Part shown: positions 8,099 to 16,578 of the stretch, in pieces
Numbering within the stretch: the first letter of the stretch is position 1
Layout: every line of letters starts with the position of its first letter
NCBI GenBank assembly: GCA_002025865.1
Contig: MWOR01000022.1
Location: forward strand, 1 to 34,803
DNA from: Prochlorococcus sp. HOT208_60m_813I02
GTDB lineage: Bacteria > Cyanobacteriota > Cyanobacteriia > PCC-6307 > Cyanobiaceae
Direction: 5' to 3'
Length of the DNA: 34,803 nt
The notes under the pieces: model-generated
Seen by the model: the letters and a program-made list of their open reading frames with translations, nothing else
What the model was told of the DNA's origin: nothing
Databases searched by the model: none
Made by a program: the position numbers and the translations under genes

Positions 8099-9592
8099 AT
8101 GAATAAGAGAATTGTAAACTTGGAAATTAACGAAATACCTCCAGTAGTGCTTGAGGATTTTATAAATAAAAACAAAAATTCAATATTAGGAAAACTGCAT
8201 TCTCAGGGCAAATTAGAGATTTTCAAAACATTTGCTAGCGATATTTTAAAGAAAAAACTTTACCCTTCACAAACTTGGGCCTCTTTTAACCTAGGGACTC
8301 CTTTTAGCAAACATAAATGTTATTGGTATTCCGATCCTTTAGAAAAAGATCAACTTATTTGGAATAGGTTAGCCTCTAATTCAGTGAAGGTTGGTGTTTT
8401 AGGAAGTTTACACTCTTCAAAATACCCAGATAATTTTTTAGAAAATCCCTATTACTCTTTTTATTTGCCTGATTGTTTTACAGATAATTGTGATACGAAA
8501 CCAAAAAGATTTAATTCTTTCCAATCTTTAAATTCAAGACTTGTATCAGATTCTGCAAGAGTGACTAGCCTTTTTAGTCTAATTAAGGAAATACCAAAAC
8601 TTTTGCTTCCTTTATTAAAAAATCCATCTAATTTTGGAATTTCTTTATTTAGTATTAGGCAAATTATAAGAATAATTTTTTGGGCAATAAAATTTAAAAA
8701 TAAAGAATTCTTGAGGATGTCTCAGTTTCCAATGATTGCCTCAATTTTTTTAAATTTATTAGAAAAATACTCACCTGATTATTCGACTTTATTTTCAAAC
8801 CACTTAGCCGGAAATATGCATCGTTATTGGTATGCTTATAAACCTAATGATTTCTTAAAAAAATCTAGATACCCTAATAAATGGATGAGAAACAATAAAG
8901 AGACTTTTTATCTATCTTTAAAAATGCTTGATGAATTCATTTTCAAAATGATGCGATCTGAGTCTTCCAAAAATTTAACAATTCTTATCACTTCATCAAT
9001 GGGGCAAGAAGCTAATCCAAAATTTGAAAAATATAAACTTTCAAATTTTGATGGAAAAATAAAAAGGATGGATTTATTTATGAACCATTTCAGGAAATTT
9101 AATAAAAATAGTAATGATATGGTGTTGTCAGATGAATTAATTTCAAGAATAAAATATGTTCGTAATATGGCTCCTCAGTATGGATTTGAGATAGAGTTAG
9201 GCGAAAAGAATGAAGTATTGAAATTTGGAGAAAAACTAAGATTATTTATACAAGACATTGGATTTGATTCGAAAATTGATTTCGTAGAGAATTTTGTTAC
9301 TCTAACTTTAGACCCAGCGGGTGATGTAAATTTTCAAGAAAATTTTACGTTAAGAAAAGCTCAGCTGAAATTTAACAAAATGGGGTTTTATTTTTCTAAA
9401 ATTAATGATCATCATTCGGGAGCTCATTGTGAAGAAGGCACCCTAGCTATCATTAACGGTAATGATAAACTTAAATCAATTTTAAATAATAGTAAAAATT
9501 CTGGCGGTTATATTGATTACTTAAATTATCATTCAATTATTTTGGAGTATTTTGGAATTAAATCCTCTGAAAAGGTGAAATTGAAATCTTAA
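8099..9592 (+). CDS. alkaline-phosphatase-superfamily-like protein of unknown function
   Basis: A 497-residue protein with no clear signal peptide. YPSQTWASFNLG (about residues 55-66, T59) matches the nucleophile segment of type I phosphodiesterase/nucleotide pyrophosphatase-like proteins, and HHSGAHCEEG (438-447) matches their late His-x-x-x-x-x-Glu-Gly region. A middle SNHLAGNMHRYW (233-244) supplies histidines where the fold has metal ligands. However, the segment expected to read Ser-Asp-His-Gly reads TSSMG (298-302), and the first acidic ligand region reads LEINEIPP with Glu instead of Asp. It may therefore be an altered or inactive member of the fold. Its place next to kdsD-kdsC-kdsA suggests a role in decorating or processing the glycan; this is inferred from position only. 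Confidence 0.55.
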   Translation: MNKRIVNLEINEIPPVVLEDFINKNKNSILGKLHSQGKLEIFKTFASDILKKKLYPSQTWASFNLGTPFSKHKCYWYSDPLEKDQLIWNRLASNSVKVGVLGSLHSSKYPDNFLENPYYSFYLPDCFTDNCDTKPKRFNSFQSLNSRLVSDSARVTSLFSLIKEIPKLLLPLLKNPSNFGISLFSIRQIIRIIFWAIKFKNKEFLRMSQFPMIASIFLNLLEKYSPDYSTLFSNHLAGNMHRYWYAYKPNDFLKKSRYPNKWMRNNKETFYLSLKMLDEFIFKMMRSESSKNLTILITSSMGQEANPKFEKYKLSNFDGKIKRMDLFMNHFRKFNKNSNDMVLSDELISRIKYVRNMAPQYGFEIELGEKNEVLKFGEKLRLFIQDIGFDSKIDFVENFVTLTLDPAGDVNFQENFTLRKAQLKFNKMGFYFSKINDHHSGAHCEEGTLAIINGNDKLKSILNNSKNSGGYIDYLNYHSIILEYFGIKSSEKVKLKS

Positions 9593-9684
9593 TATTCTTT
9601 GTTTAACATTATAAAATTTTAATATTAGTTACAAATATTGCAATTTAGATTTAAATTGAAATGATGAAAATCATAAGTAATTAA

Positions 9685-10671
9685 ATGTCTGCTCTGGATC
9701 GCTGCTTGCGAGAAGAAGCATCAGCCATATCATCCTCTGCCAAAAGATTAGATGATATTCAGGTAGAGAAAGCTCTTGAGTTATTAGATAGTTGTTTTAA
9801 ATCTAAATCAAAAGTCATTATCACAGGAGTTGGTAAAAGCGGGATTGTTGCTAGGAAAATAGCTGCAACTTTTTCTTCCATAGGGTTGATGGCGATTTAT
9901 TTGAATCCCTTAGACGCTCTGCATGGTGATTTAGGGGTCGTTTCTCCAGAAGATATTTGTTTTTTGCTTTCTAATAGTGGAGAGACTTTAGAATTATTAG
10001 AAATTCTTCCTCATTTAAAAAAAAGAGGCAATTCTTGTATTGCTTTAGCTGGGAATTCTAAATCTACATTAGCTGTAAATTGCGATGTTTTTTTAGAAAC
10101 CTATGTAGATAGAGAGGTATGTCCTTTGAATCTTGCTCCAACTGCAAGCACTGCTGTGACAATGGCTATTGGTGATGCTCTAGCCTCAGTTTGGATGCAA
10201 AGAAATAGTGTTTCAAGTTTTGATTTTGCTATTAATCATCCTGCAGGTTCGTTAGGTAAGAAATTAACACTTAAGGTAAAAGACATTATGATTCCAGTTA
10301 AAGATATTCAACCTCTTAATAAATTAACAAATTTTCTAGATGTTATAACTCGTATAACAGCTGATGGCATTGGTAGTGGTTGGGTGGAAGATCCAGAATG
10401 TAAGGGAAAGATTTTAGGATTAATAACTGATGGAGATTTACGAAGAGGTTTGAAAACTAAGAAATTTGATGATTGGGGGGATTTAGTTGCTGAGGATCTA
10501 ATGAATTTGGATCCAATAACTATTTATCCAGACGCACTAGCAGTTGAAGCTCTAAATCTTATGGAACAAAATCATAAAAAACCAATATCAGTCTTGCCGG
10601 TAGTAAAAGAAGCCAATGTTATGGTTGGGTTACTGAGATTACATGATTTAATTCAGTCTGGTCTTAGTTAG
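9685..10671 (+). CDS. kdsD: arabinose-5-phosphate isomerase
   Basis: KdsD (KpsF) interconverts ribulose 5-phosphate and arabinose 5-phosphate, the first step to Kdo. The 328-residue protein has the classic layout: an N-terminal SIS sugar-isomerase domain (about residues 40-175, with GVGKSG, ALHGDLG and SNSGET motifs) followed by two CBS domains (about 205-265 and 270-328). The SIS glycine-serine segments and the HGDLG histidine are intact. The start is ATG with no obvious Shine-Dalgarno, as for several genes here. It begins a compact run with kdsC (2-base gap) and kdsA (32-base gap). The sequence cannot tell a KdsD (LPS) from a KpsF (capsule) paralogue. Confidence 0.93.
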   Translation: MSALDRCLREEASAISSSAKRLDDIQVEKALELLDSCFKSKSKVIITGVGKSGIVARKIAATFSSIGLMAIYLNPLDALHGDLGVVSPEDICFLLSNSGETLELLEILPHLKKRGNSCIALAGNSKSTLAVNCDVFLETYVDREVCPLNLAPTASTAVTMAIGDALASVWMQRNSVSSFDFAINHPAGSLGKKLTLKVKDIMIPVKDIQPLNKLTNFLDVITRITADGIGSGWVEDPECKGKILGLITDGDLRRGLKTKKFDDWGDLVAEDLMNLDPITIYPDALAVEALNLMEQNHKKPISVLPVVKEANVMVGLLRLHDLIQSGLS

Positions 10672-10673
10672 TA

Positions 10674-11258
10674 ATGAATTTATCACTTTTGAAAATTTGG
10701 AAATTATGTAATGAATTCAAATGGTTTAGTTGCAGAAATAAATTACAAAAAATAAAACTAGTCATTTTAGATGTAGATGGTGTTCTAACTGACGGAGGTC
10801 TTTATATTGATTCGAATGGGAATTTACAAAAAAAATTTAATGTTAAAGATGGATTAGGAATGAAGCTATTACAACATTATGGAATTGAATTAGCTTTTAT
10901 AAGTGGTGGATCAAGCGGAGCCACAAATATTAGGGCTAAACAACTGAATATAAAGTATTGTTTGACTGGAGTTAAAAACAAATTACAGGCGGTGAGTATT
11001 CTTCAAAAAAAATTAAACATAACTCCATCCGAAACTGCATTTTTAGGTGACGATTTAAACGACTTAGTAATTAAAAAATTAGTTTCAATATTAGTTGTTC
11101 CCTCAGATGGTTGTAAATCAATAATTGATAAGGCAGATTTAATTCTTTCTAAAACCGGAGGGAATGGAGCAGTAAGAGAATTTAGTGAAAGATTACTCCA
11201 TAGAAAAAAAAATTTTCAAGAAATATATAGAATAGGTTGGTTTGATAAAAATGACTAA
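10674..11258 (+). CDS. kdsC: Kdo-8-phosphate phosphatase
   Basis: KdsC removes phosphate from Kdo 8-phosphate to give free Kdo. The 194-residue protein is a small HAD phosphatase with the nucleophile motif DVDGVLTDG (D33, D35), the ISGGSSG motif II region (77-82) and the GDDLND motif (125-130) holding the acidic Mg2+ ligands. There is no cap domain, as is normal for KdsC tetramers. An N-terminal extension of about 28 residues precedes the HAD core. It starts with ATG two bases after the kdsD stop and is followed 32 bases later by kdsA. Confidence 0.92.
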   Translation: MNLSLLKIWKLCNEFKWFSCRNKLQKIKLVILDVDGVLTDGGLYIDSNGNLQKKFNVKDGLGMKLLQHYGIELAFISGGSSGATNIRAKQLNIKYCLTGVKNKLQAVSILQKKLNITPSETAFLGDDLNDLVIKKLVSILVVPSDGCKSIIDKADLILSKTGGNGAVREFSERLLHRKKNFQEIYRIGWFDKND

Positions 11259-11290
11259 TATAATAAATCAATAAACCAAAAATTAATTTA

Positions 11291-12121
11291 ATGAAAAATG
11301 TACCATTAACTTTAATTGCTGGACCTTGTGTAATAGAAAATGAGAATTTACTTTATGAAGTGGCTGGTAATTTAAAAAATATATGCAATAAGTTTGGAAT
11401 TAGATTTATTTTTAAATCAAGTTTTGATAAAGCCAATAGAACTTCTGTTAATTCTTTTAGAGGGCCAGGTTTAGATAAAGGCCTTGAAATTTTAAGTAAA
11501 GTTAAAAAAGAATTAGATTTGGAAATCTTGACTGATATCCATGAACCATCCCAAGCAGAAATGTTAGCTGATGTAGTTGATGTAATACAAATCCCAGCTT
11601 TTCTTTGTAGACAAACTGATTTATTGGTTGCTACAGCAAATGCTGTGAAAAACAAAGATATTTGTATGAATGTGAAGAAGGGACAATTTATTGCTCCTTG
11701 GGATATGAAACAAGTTATAAACAAAATAGTTGAAACAGGAATTGAAACATCATCTGGCAAGATTTGGTTAACAGAAAGAGGGAGTTGTTTTGGGTATAAT
11801 GCTTTGGTAGTAGATTTCAGGAGTCTGCCCCAACTAAAAGAATTTGGATGCCCAGTAATATTTGATGCAACCCACTCAGTTCAACAACCAGGAGGTAAAG
11901 GGACTTCAACAGGAGGACAAAGAGAATTTGTATCAACACTTTCTAGGGCTGCCATTGCAGTCGGTGTAGATGGTTTATTTATGGAAGTTCACCCTAATCC
12001 TGATTCCGCTCTTAGTGATGGACCTAATATGGTTCCACTCAATAGAGTTGAAAAGCTATTGGAGCAACTTTTAAATATAAAATCATCATTAGGTAATGAT
12101 TTTGCAGTAAGCACTATTTAG
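11291..12121 (+). CDS. kdsA: 3-deoxy-8-phosphooctulonate synthase (Kdo-8-P synthase), metal-dependent type
   Basis: KdsA condenses phosphoenolpyruvate with arabinose 5-phosphate to Kdo 8-phosphate. The 276-residue protein is a standard-length TIM barrel with GPCVIE near the N-terminus and [21 protein letters not shown] and GGQREFV segments. C13 in GPCVIE, H195 in DATHSVQQ, E232 and D243 in [12 protein letters not shown] correspond to the metal ligands of class II (metal-dependent) Kdo-8-P synthases. The metal-independent enterobacterial enzymes have Asn at the first position. It completes the kdsD-kdsC-kdsA run; kdsB, the fourth enzyme, lies 3.5 kb upstream. Confidence 0.95.
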   Translation: MKNVPLTLIAGPCVIENENLLYEVAGNLKNICNKFGIRFIFKSSFDKANRTSVNSFRGPGLDKGLEILSKVKKELDLEILTDIHEPSQAEMLADVVDVIQIPAFLCRQTDLLVATANAVKNKDICMNVKKGQFIAPWDMKQVINKIVETGIETSSGKIWLTERGSCFGYNALVVDFRSLPQLKEFGCPVIFDATHSVQQPGGKGTSTGGQREFVSTLSRAAIAVGVDGLFMEVHPNPDSALSDGPNMVPLNRVEKLLEQLLNIKSSLGNDFAVSTI

Positions 12122-12202
12122 AAAGAAAAATATTTACAAAAAAATTAATTTTATGATTTTGGGCTTTTGTACTATATATTTATAAAGGCATTTTAAATTT
12201 GC

Positions 12203-13321
12203 ATGAATATTGTATTACCTGGTGGAGCTGGTTTTATTGGAACTCATTTATATAAAAAACTCCAAAATAAAAATGAGAAGATAACTATCATAGATTCTCT
12301 TAATTCAAATATTCATGAAAAGAGCAAAGTAGAATTATCTGAAACTATAGATTTTTTAAAATGTGATTATGCAGATCTCAATAAATGTGGACAAGTTTAT
12401 TTAAGTGCAGATGTGATCGTACTTCTTGCCGCTGAGACAGGAATGGGGGCTTCACAATTTAATAATGAATTATATTTTGATTGTAATACTCTTAAAACTG
12501 CTAAATTGATTGATTTTTTAAGAGAAAACAATTCTAAGGCACATATTATAGTAACTTCCTCATGCAGAATATATGGAGAAGGTCTTTATGAATGTTCAGA
12601 ACATGGTTCATTTTATCCCTCTAATAGAATTGATGAAATCAGAAGTTCTAATTGGCATGTAATATGTCCGATATGTAAAAAAGAGTCAAAATTCATTGCT
12701 AACAAAAATAATCAGTTTTTTAATCCAGTTTCTACATATGCAATATCAAAACTTGCTCAAGAAATGACTTGCTTGATTAATTCTAAGTCATCTGAAATAG
12801 ATGTAACTGTTTTAAGACTTCAAAATGTTTATGGTCCTGGTCAATCTTTTCAAAATGCTTATACCGGTTTAATTTCTATTTTTACCCAGAGATTATTAAA
12901 TAATAATTCGATAGAGCTATATGAAGAAGGATCTCCAGGCAGGGATTTTGTTTATGTGGAAGATGTCGTTGATGTGATTATTAATTGTATTTATTCCAGA
13001 GAAAATTCCTCTGAAAAGACTTTCGATATTGGATCAGGAAGTATTCTTACTATAGAAAATGTAGCAGTTCTTTTAAGTGAAGAGATTAAATCAAAGCAAA
13101 AGATTTTAAAAACTAAAAAATTCAGAGTTGGCGATATTCATATTGGATGTGCCGACATAACAGAAGCTAAAAAATCCCTAAATTGGATTCCTAAGGTTGA
13201 ATTTAAGGATGGGATAAGAAATTATGTAAATTGGATAAAAAAACAAGAAAATATATCAGATAAATCTTTAGAAGTCTCTAAAGAACTCATGAATAGGGGG
13301 ATTCTGAATGAGATTAAATAG
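12203..13321 (+). CDS. NAD-dependent epimerase/dehydratase, dTDP-L-rhamnose 4-epimerase-like
   Basis: An extended SDR of 372 residues with the cofactor motif GGAGFIG (7-13), the TSSCRIYGEG active-site segment and a YAISK Tyr-Lys motif, followed by NVYGPGQ. Between these motifs is a cysteine-bearing insertion (YECSEHG, then CPICKK). Such an insertion and the AAETGMGASQ segment are features I associate with dTDP-L-rhamnose 4-epimerases, which make dTDP-6-deoxy-L-talose. Because the island makes dTDP-L-rhamnose, this is a plausible reaction, but other NDP-sugar epimerase activities fit too. It is 81 bases after kdsA and 15 bases before a glycosyltransferase. Confidence 0.72.
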   Translation: MNIVLPGGAGFIGTHLYKKLQNKNEKITIIDSLNSNIHEKSKVELSETIDFLKCDYADLNKCGQVYLSADVIVLLAAETGMGASQFNNELYFDCNTLKTAKLIDFLRENNSKAHIIVTSSCRIYGEGLYECSEHGSFYPSNRIDEIRSSNWHVICPICKKESKFIANKNNQFFNPVSTYAISKLAQEMTCLINSKSSEIDVTVLRLQNVYGPGQSFQNAYTGLISIFTQRLLNNNSIELYEEGSPGRDFVYVEDVVDVIINCIYSRENSSEKTFDIGSGSILTIENVAVLLSEEIKSKQKILKTKKFRVGDIHIGCADITEAKKSLNWIPKVEFKDGIRNYVNWIKKQENISDKSLEVSKELMNRGILNEIK

Positions 13322-13336
13322 AAAATAATTATTATT

Positions 13337-14347
13337 ATGAAATATAAAAAAAGGTTTTTAATTGTTGCAGCAAATAGTTTGCCATATGGAAAAAGTATTA
13401 CAAAAGCTTTTCAAGAAAAGTACAAAAATGAATTTCAAATAAAACTTTTGGAGGTAGATGTAAGTACAAAAAATTTTTTATATTTTATTTCTAGAAATGT
13501 AAAATTTTTGGATTTTTTGAAAATAATTTATGCCAGACAATTAGTAAAATTAATAAAAAAATTTAACCCTGATTACATTCTTTTTTTTCTAGGACCTTGC
13601 CCTTTTACAAAAAATGATTTTCTTGAATTAAAGAAAATAAATAAAAAGATATTTATCTATACTTGGCTTTGTGATGTTTTGGACTATAACAAATGTTTCC
13701 TCGACATTATAAAACTTTCAAATAAAGCAGGTTCTTTTTCTCAAAATGATATTAATCTTATAAATAAAAGGTTCAATATCGAGATTGATTATTTACCAAT
13801 GTTTTATGAACCAAATATTTTTTTTAATATTAATCAGAAAAGAAATATTGATATTACTTTTATAGGCGGATGGTCAAATAAAAGGTTCTCAAATAGAAGA
13901 AAATGTTTAAGTTGGCTGTCAGATTTATCAAAAGAACTAAATTTAAATACAATTATTATTGCAAGATCGAGTATAAAAAAACCTATTCTATTTATATTTG
14001 ATCTAATAAAAGGGAGATACTTTGCTAAGTGGATAAAACCTGGCCCAATATTTGGAACAGAAATCGCTAGTATTTACAGAAATTCAAAAATTGTTTTAGA
14101 TTGTTCAGCTGATAATCAGTCAGACAGCAGTCCAACGAGGAGATTTGAAGCTTTGGCTTGTGGATCAACTGTCTTAACTTATAAAAAAGAAAGATTTGAT
14201 AAAAATGATAATTATTTTTCTTCTAAATCTGAATTAAGGCAACTTATAAATAAAGCAATCATAAATAAAAGAGAATTCAATTGCGAAGAAATTAGAGAAC
14301 ATACTATTGAAGCAAGGGTAGAGATAATTTCTCAAAGCTTTAAATGA
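13337..14347 (+). CDS. glycosyltransferase (GT-B, CgeB-like/Glyco_trans_1_2 type)
   Basis: A 336-residue protein with a GT-B type arrangement. FIGGWSNKR opens the second domain, and IYRNSKIVLDCSADN followed by SPTRRFEALACGSTVLTY forms the donor-binding end typical of CgeB-like and spore-coat-type glycosyltransferases (GT1/GT4 clan). No membrane segment is clear. Its sugar donor is unknown. Its stop overlaps the ATG of the Wzy-like gene (ATGA at 14344-14347), which argues that the two are translated together and that the polymerase gene does start there. Confidence 0.68.
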   Translation: MKYKKRFLIVAANSLPYGKSITKAFQEKYKNEFQIKLLEVDVSTKNFLYFISRNVKFLDFLKIIYARQLVKLIKKFNPDYILFFLGPCPFTKNDFLELKKINKKIFIYTWLCDVLDYNKCFLDIIKLSNKAGSFSQNDINLINKRFNIEIDYLPMFYEPNIFFNINQKRNIDITFIGGWSNKRFSNRRKCLSWLSDLSKELNLNTIIIARSSIKKPILFIFDLIKGRYFAKWIKPGPIFGTEIASIYRNSKIVLDCSADNQSDSSPTRRFEALACGSTVLTYKKERFDKNDNYFSSKSELRQLINKAIINKREFNCEEIREHTIEARVEIISQSFK

Positions 14348-14541
14348 ACAATAGAATATTAAAATTTAATTTATTTGTTTATTCAATTATATGTTTATCT
14401 TTGCCATACATAGTGGCATTATCTCTAATAACCCCATTCCCGTCAATATTTTTTATAATTTTTTCAGTCCAAATTATATCTGTTTATCTTGGTTTATATT
14501 CAACAAACTTAATCAATAATTCTTATAAGATTTTACCCTAA
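14344..14541 (+). CDS. Wzy-like polymerase, N-terminal part (separated by a frameshift)
   Basis: This 65-codon open frame encodes two hydrophobic membrane segments (about residues 8-32 and 34-50) and then stops at TAA 14539-14541. It is coupled to the upstream glycosyltransferase by ATGA. The next frame is already open from 14529 and continues with membrane segments of the same protein type. So I read this as the 5' end of one multi-pass polymerase gene broken by a single-base shift between about 14529 and 14541. A real stand-alone 65-residue membrane peptide is possible but less likely. Confidence 0.6.
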   Translation: MNNRILKFNLFVYSIICLSLPYIVALSLITPFPSIFFIIFSVQIISVYLGLYSTNLINNSYKILP

Positions 14542-15512
14542 TTAATATAAAAAAAAATTTATTTAGTCTAATAATAATTTTAATTTTTTTTTGTGAGGTA
14601 ATTTATTCAAGAAATATTCCATTGATATCACCATTCTGGGGACCTAAAGTTGAGTGGAATGAATTTGGCATTCCATTTATACATACGTTGTTTAATTCTT
14701 TATGTTTATTATTTGTAATAAGGTATGTCAGTGTTCCCATTATAAAAAATAATCAAAATATTCAAAATACTAATGGGTTTGGATTCTCAATCTTTATAAT
14801 TATTTTAAATATATCTACATTGCAAAGACTTAATTTTTGTTTAATTATTTCAGCTATTTTATTCCCATTTATTTTTAAAGTTATAAATAAATTGATTTTT
14901 TTAATAAGTACTTATAAAATAAAAATCAAGGATATTGGATTCTACATAGGTTTAATTATATTTATTTTTTTATTAGTTGCATTTTTAAGTCAGCTTGGAG
15001 ATTTTAGAAATGATCTAACTGAGAGACCGCAGTTAATAAATTTAGGGGAATTTGAATATACAAAAAATGCATTATTACTACCTACACCACTTAGAGTATT
15101 ACTTTCTTATTTCACAAGTCCTTTGCTTAATTCATATTTTAATAAAGATTACTTATTTTCTTTAACTAATCCTGAAATTATTTTCTCTATGGTATTCCCG
15201 TACATAGGCAAATATTTAGGGACTGTAGGAGTTGTTAAATTAGAAATTATTAATAGCATTTTTAACTCTTTTAACTCTACTACCAAAATATTTTTTCTTA
15301 AACTTGGCCCTATAATAGTTGCTATTTTATATTTTTTGTATGGACAATTTATTTCATCTCAGATAAAGAATTTAAATGTTAGTAAATATACTTTCATACC
15401 CTTAAGTAATATATTAATAGGTTTTTCAGCATTCTCTCTATGGTTTTTTATTGAGTGGTGGAATTATCCCTCAGTGTTATTAGCCCTTTTACTTTCGTTT
15501 TTTTTAATTTAG
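14529..15512 (+). pseudogene. Wzy-like oligosaccharide repeat-unit polymerase, C-terminal part (frameshifted)
   Basis: The frame is open from 14529; the first usable start is TTG at 14622, giving 296 residues. The product is very hydrophobic with many membrane segments. It has features of oligosaccharide repeat-unit polymerases: an early FGIPFIHTLFN segment and a later PTPLRVLLSYFTSPLLNSYF loop. Such enzymes join lipid-linked repeat units in the periplasm. No ATG or ribosome site precedes it, and a membrane segment is coded between 14541 and 14622, so translation from 14622 would lose part of the protein. Joined to 14344-14541 by adding one base, the protein would be about 390 residues, a normal Wzy size. 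It may be a true pseudogene, a sequencing error or, less likely, a split gene. Confidence 0.62.
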
Positions 15513-15513
15513 A

Positions 15514-16578
15514 ATGTTATTTATAGTTCAAGTATCATCATCTTCAATAATATCTGCCTGTTTAGCAATTGAAAAATATAAGAATTTTATAAATGATTTT
15601 CATATAATTTTTATTAATAAAAAAAATAATAGTTACATCAAATCTTGTGGTAAAAAATTAGTAAGAAAACTTTCTGATAAAAGATTCAAGAATAGAGTCA
15701 AAATTTACTATATTTCAACATTTAAAAATAAAATAACTAAGTTGCTCAATTTGATAATTAAATTTATAAAAATAAAGCTTCCAATTGTACATATTTATCA
15801 AAGTAATTATTGTTATTGGGGTCTTTTTTTTAGTGGTTGTAGAACAATTCTGTTTGTTGGAGATGGATTCGGCATATCAACAAAAAAACCTATGAATCAT
15901 GGGAAAATAAAAGGCATATTTTTAAATAAGGCTTCTAACAATAAGATATTGAGAAGATGTTTGATGTTTATGAAAAATAATAAAAATGGGATATGTTCAA
16001 ATACAAACTTATTTAAGTATGTTGAGCTAGAAAATATTTATAAATATTTATCAGCAAAAGATTTTATAGAGGAATTTTGTAAGAGGAATTTTATTGATTT
16101 TTCTGAATCAAATAATTTCATTATTTTTGCACCATCAAACTTTAGTGAAAATCAAAGAATATCTCTTTTTGATGAAGTCAATTTATATTTAGATGATATA
16201 AATTTTTTATTAAGTAAGATGCAAGCAAAGTCAAGTTATTTAATATTCAAACCTCACCCATTGGGTAGTAATAAAAAACTAAAAATTTTAAAAAATTTAT
16301 TAATAAAACAGAATAAAAGCGATATAAAGATTATTTTTGACGAAACAATTATCTGTTTCCCAATTGAATCGATAATTTATACTTTTAAGTTTCTATTGAA
16401 GCATAACCCTACTTTATTAACTTATCAAACAAGTTATAATTCTCTATCTACTTTAAATATTTCATCAAATATTAAGGTAGGATTTCATTATGATAATTTC
16501 TACAAACTTTTTTACTCTCATTCCAAAGAACAAAGATTGCAATTCCAAAAAACAATTCATAAAAAATATAGGTTATGA
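15514..16578 (+). CDS. polysialyltransferase-like glycosyltransferase
   Basis: A 354-residue basic protein. FVGDGFG (about residues 114-120) and FKPHPLG (245-251) correspond to the acidic-Gly motif and the His-Pro motif of bacterial sialyl- and polysialyltransferases (GT-B enzymes using CMP-ulosonic acid donors). A later CFPIESIIY segment resembles their C-terminal donor-site region. No sialic acid synthesis genes are visible, but the island makes CMP-Kdo, a related CMP-ulosonate, so Kdo is a possible donor. It begins one base after the Wzy-like stop and overlaps the next gene by 4 bases (ATGA). Assignment is by motif only. Confidence 0.52.
   Translation: MLFIVQVSSSSIISACLAIEKYKNFINDFHIIFINKKNNSYIKSCGKKLVRKLSDKRFKNRVKIYYISTFKNKITKLLNLIIKFIKIKLPIVHIYQSNYCYWGLFFSGCRTILFVGDGFGISTKKPMNHGKIKGIFLNKASNNKILRRCLMFMKNNKNGICSNTNLFKYVELENIYKYLSAKDFIEEFCKRNFIDFSESNNFIIFAPSNFSENQRISLFDEVNLYLDDINFLLSKMQAKSSYLIFKPHPLGSNKKLKILKNLLIKQNKSDIKIIFDETIICFPIESIIYTFKFLLKHNPTLLTYQTSYNSLSTLNISSNIKVGFHYDNFYKLFYSHSKEQRLQFQKTIHKKYRL

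Noticed and set aside
11353-11760. 135-codon frame antisense to kdsA
   Set aside because: It is the shadow of the strongly conserved kdsA sequence.
14529-14541. Programmed -1 ribosomal frameshift in the Wzy-like gene
   Set aside because: The overlap (AAG ATT TTA CCC TAA) has no X-XXY-YYZ slippery heptamer in frame and no clear downstream stem-loop, so a simple indel is more likely.
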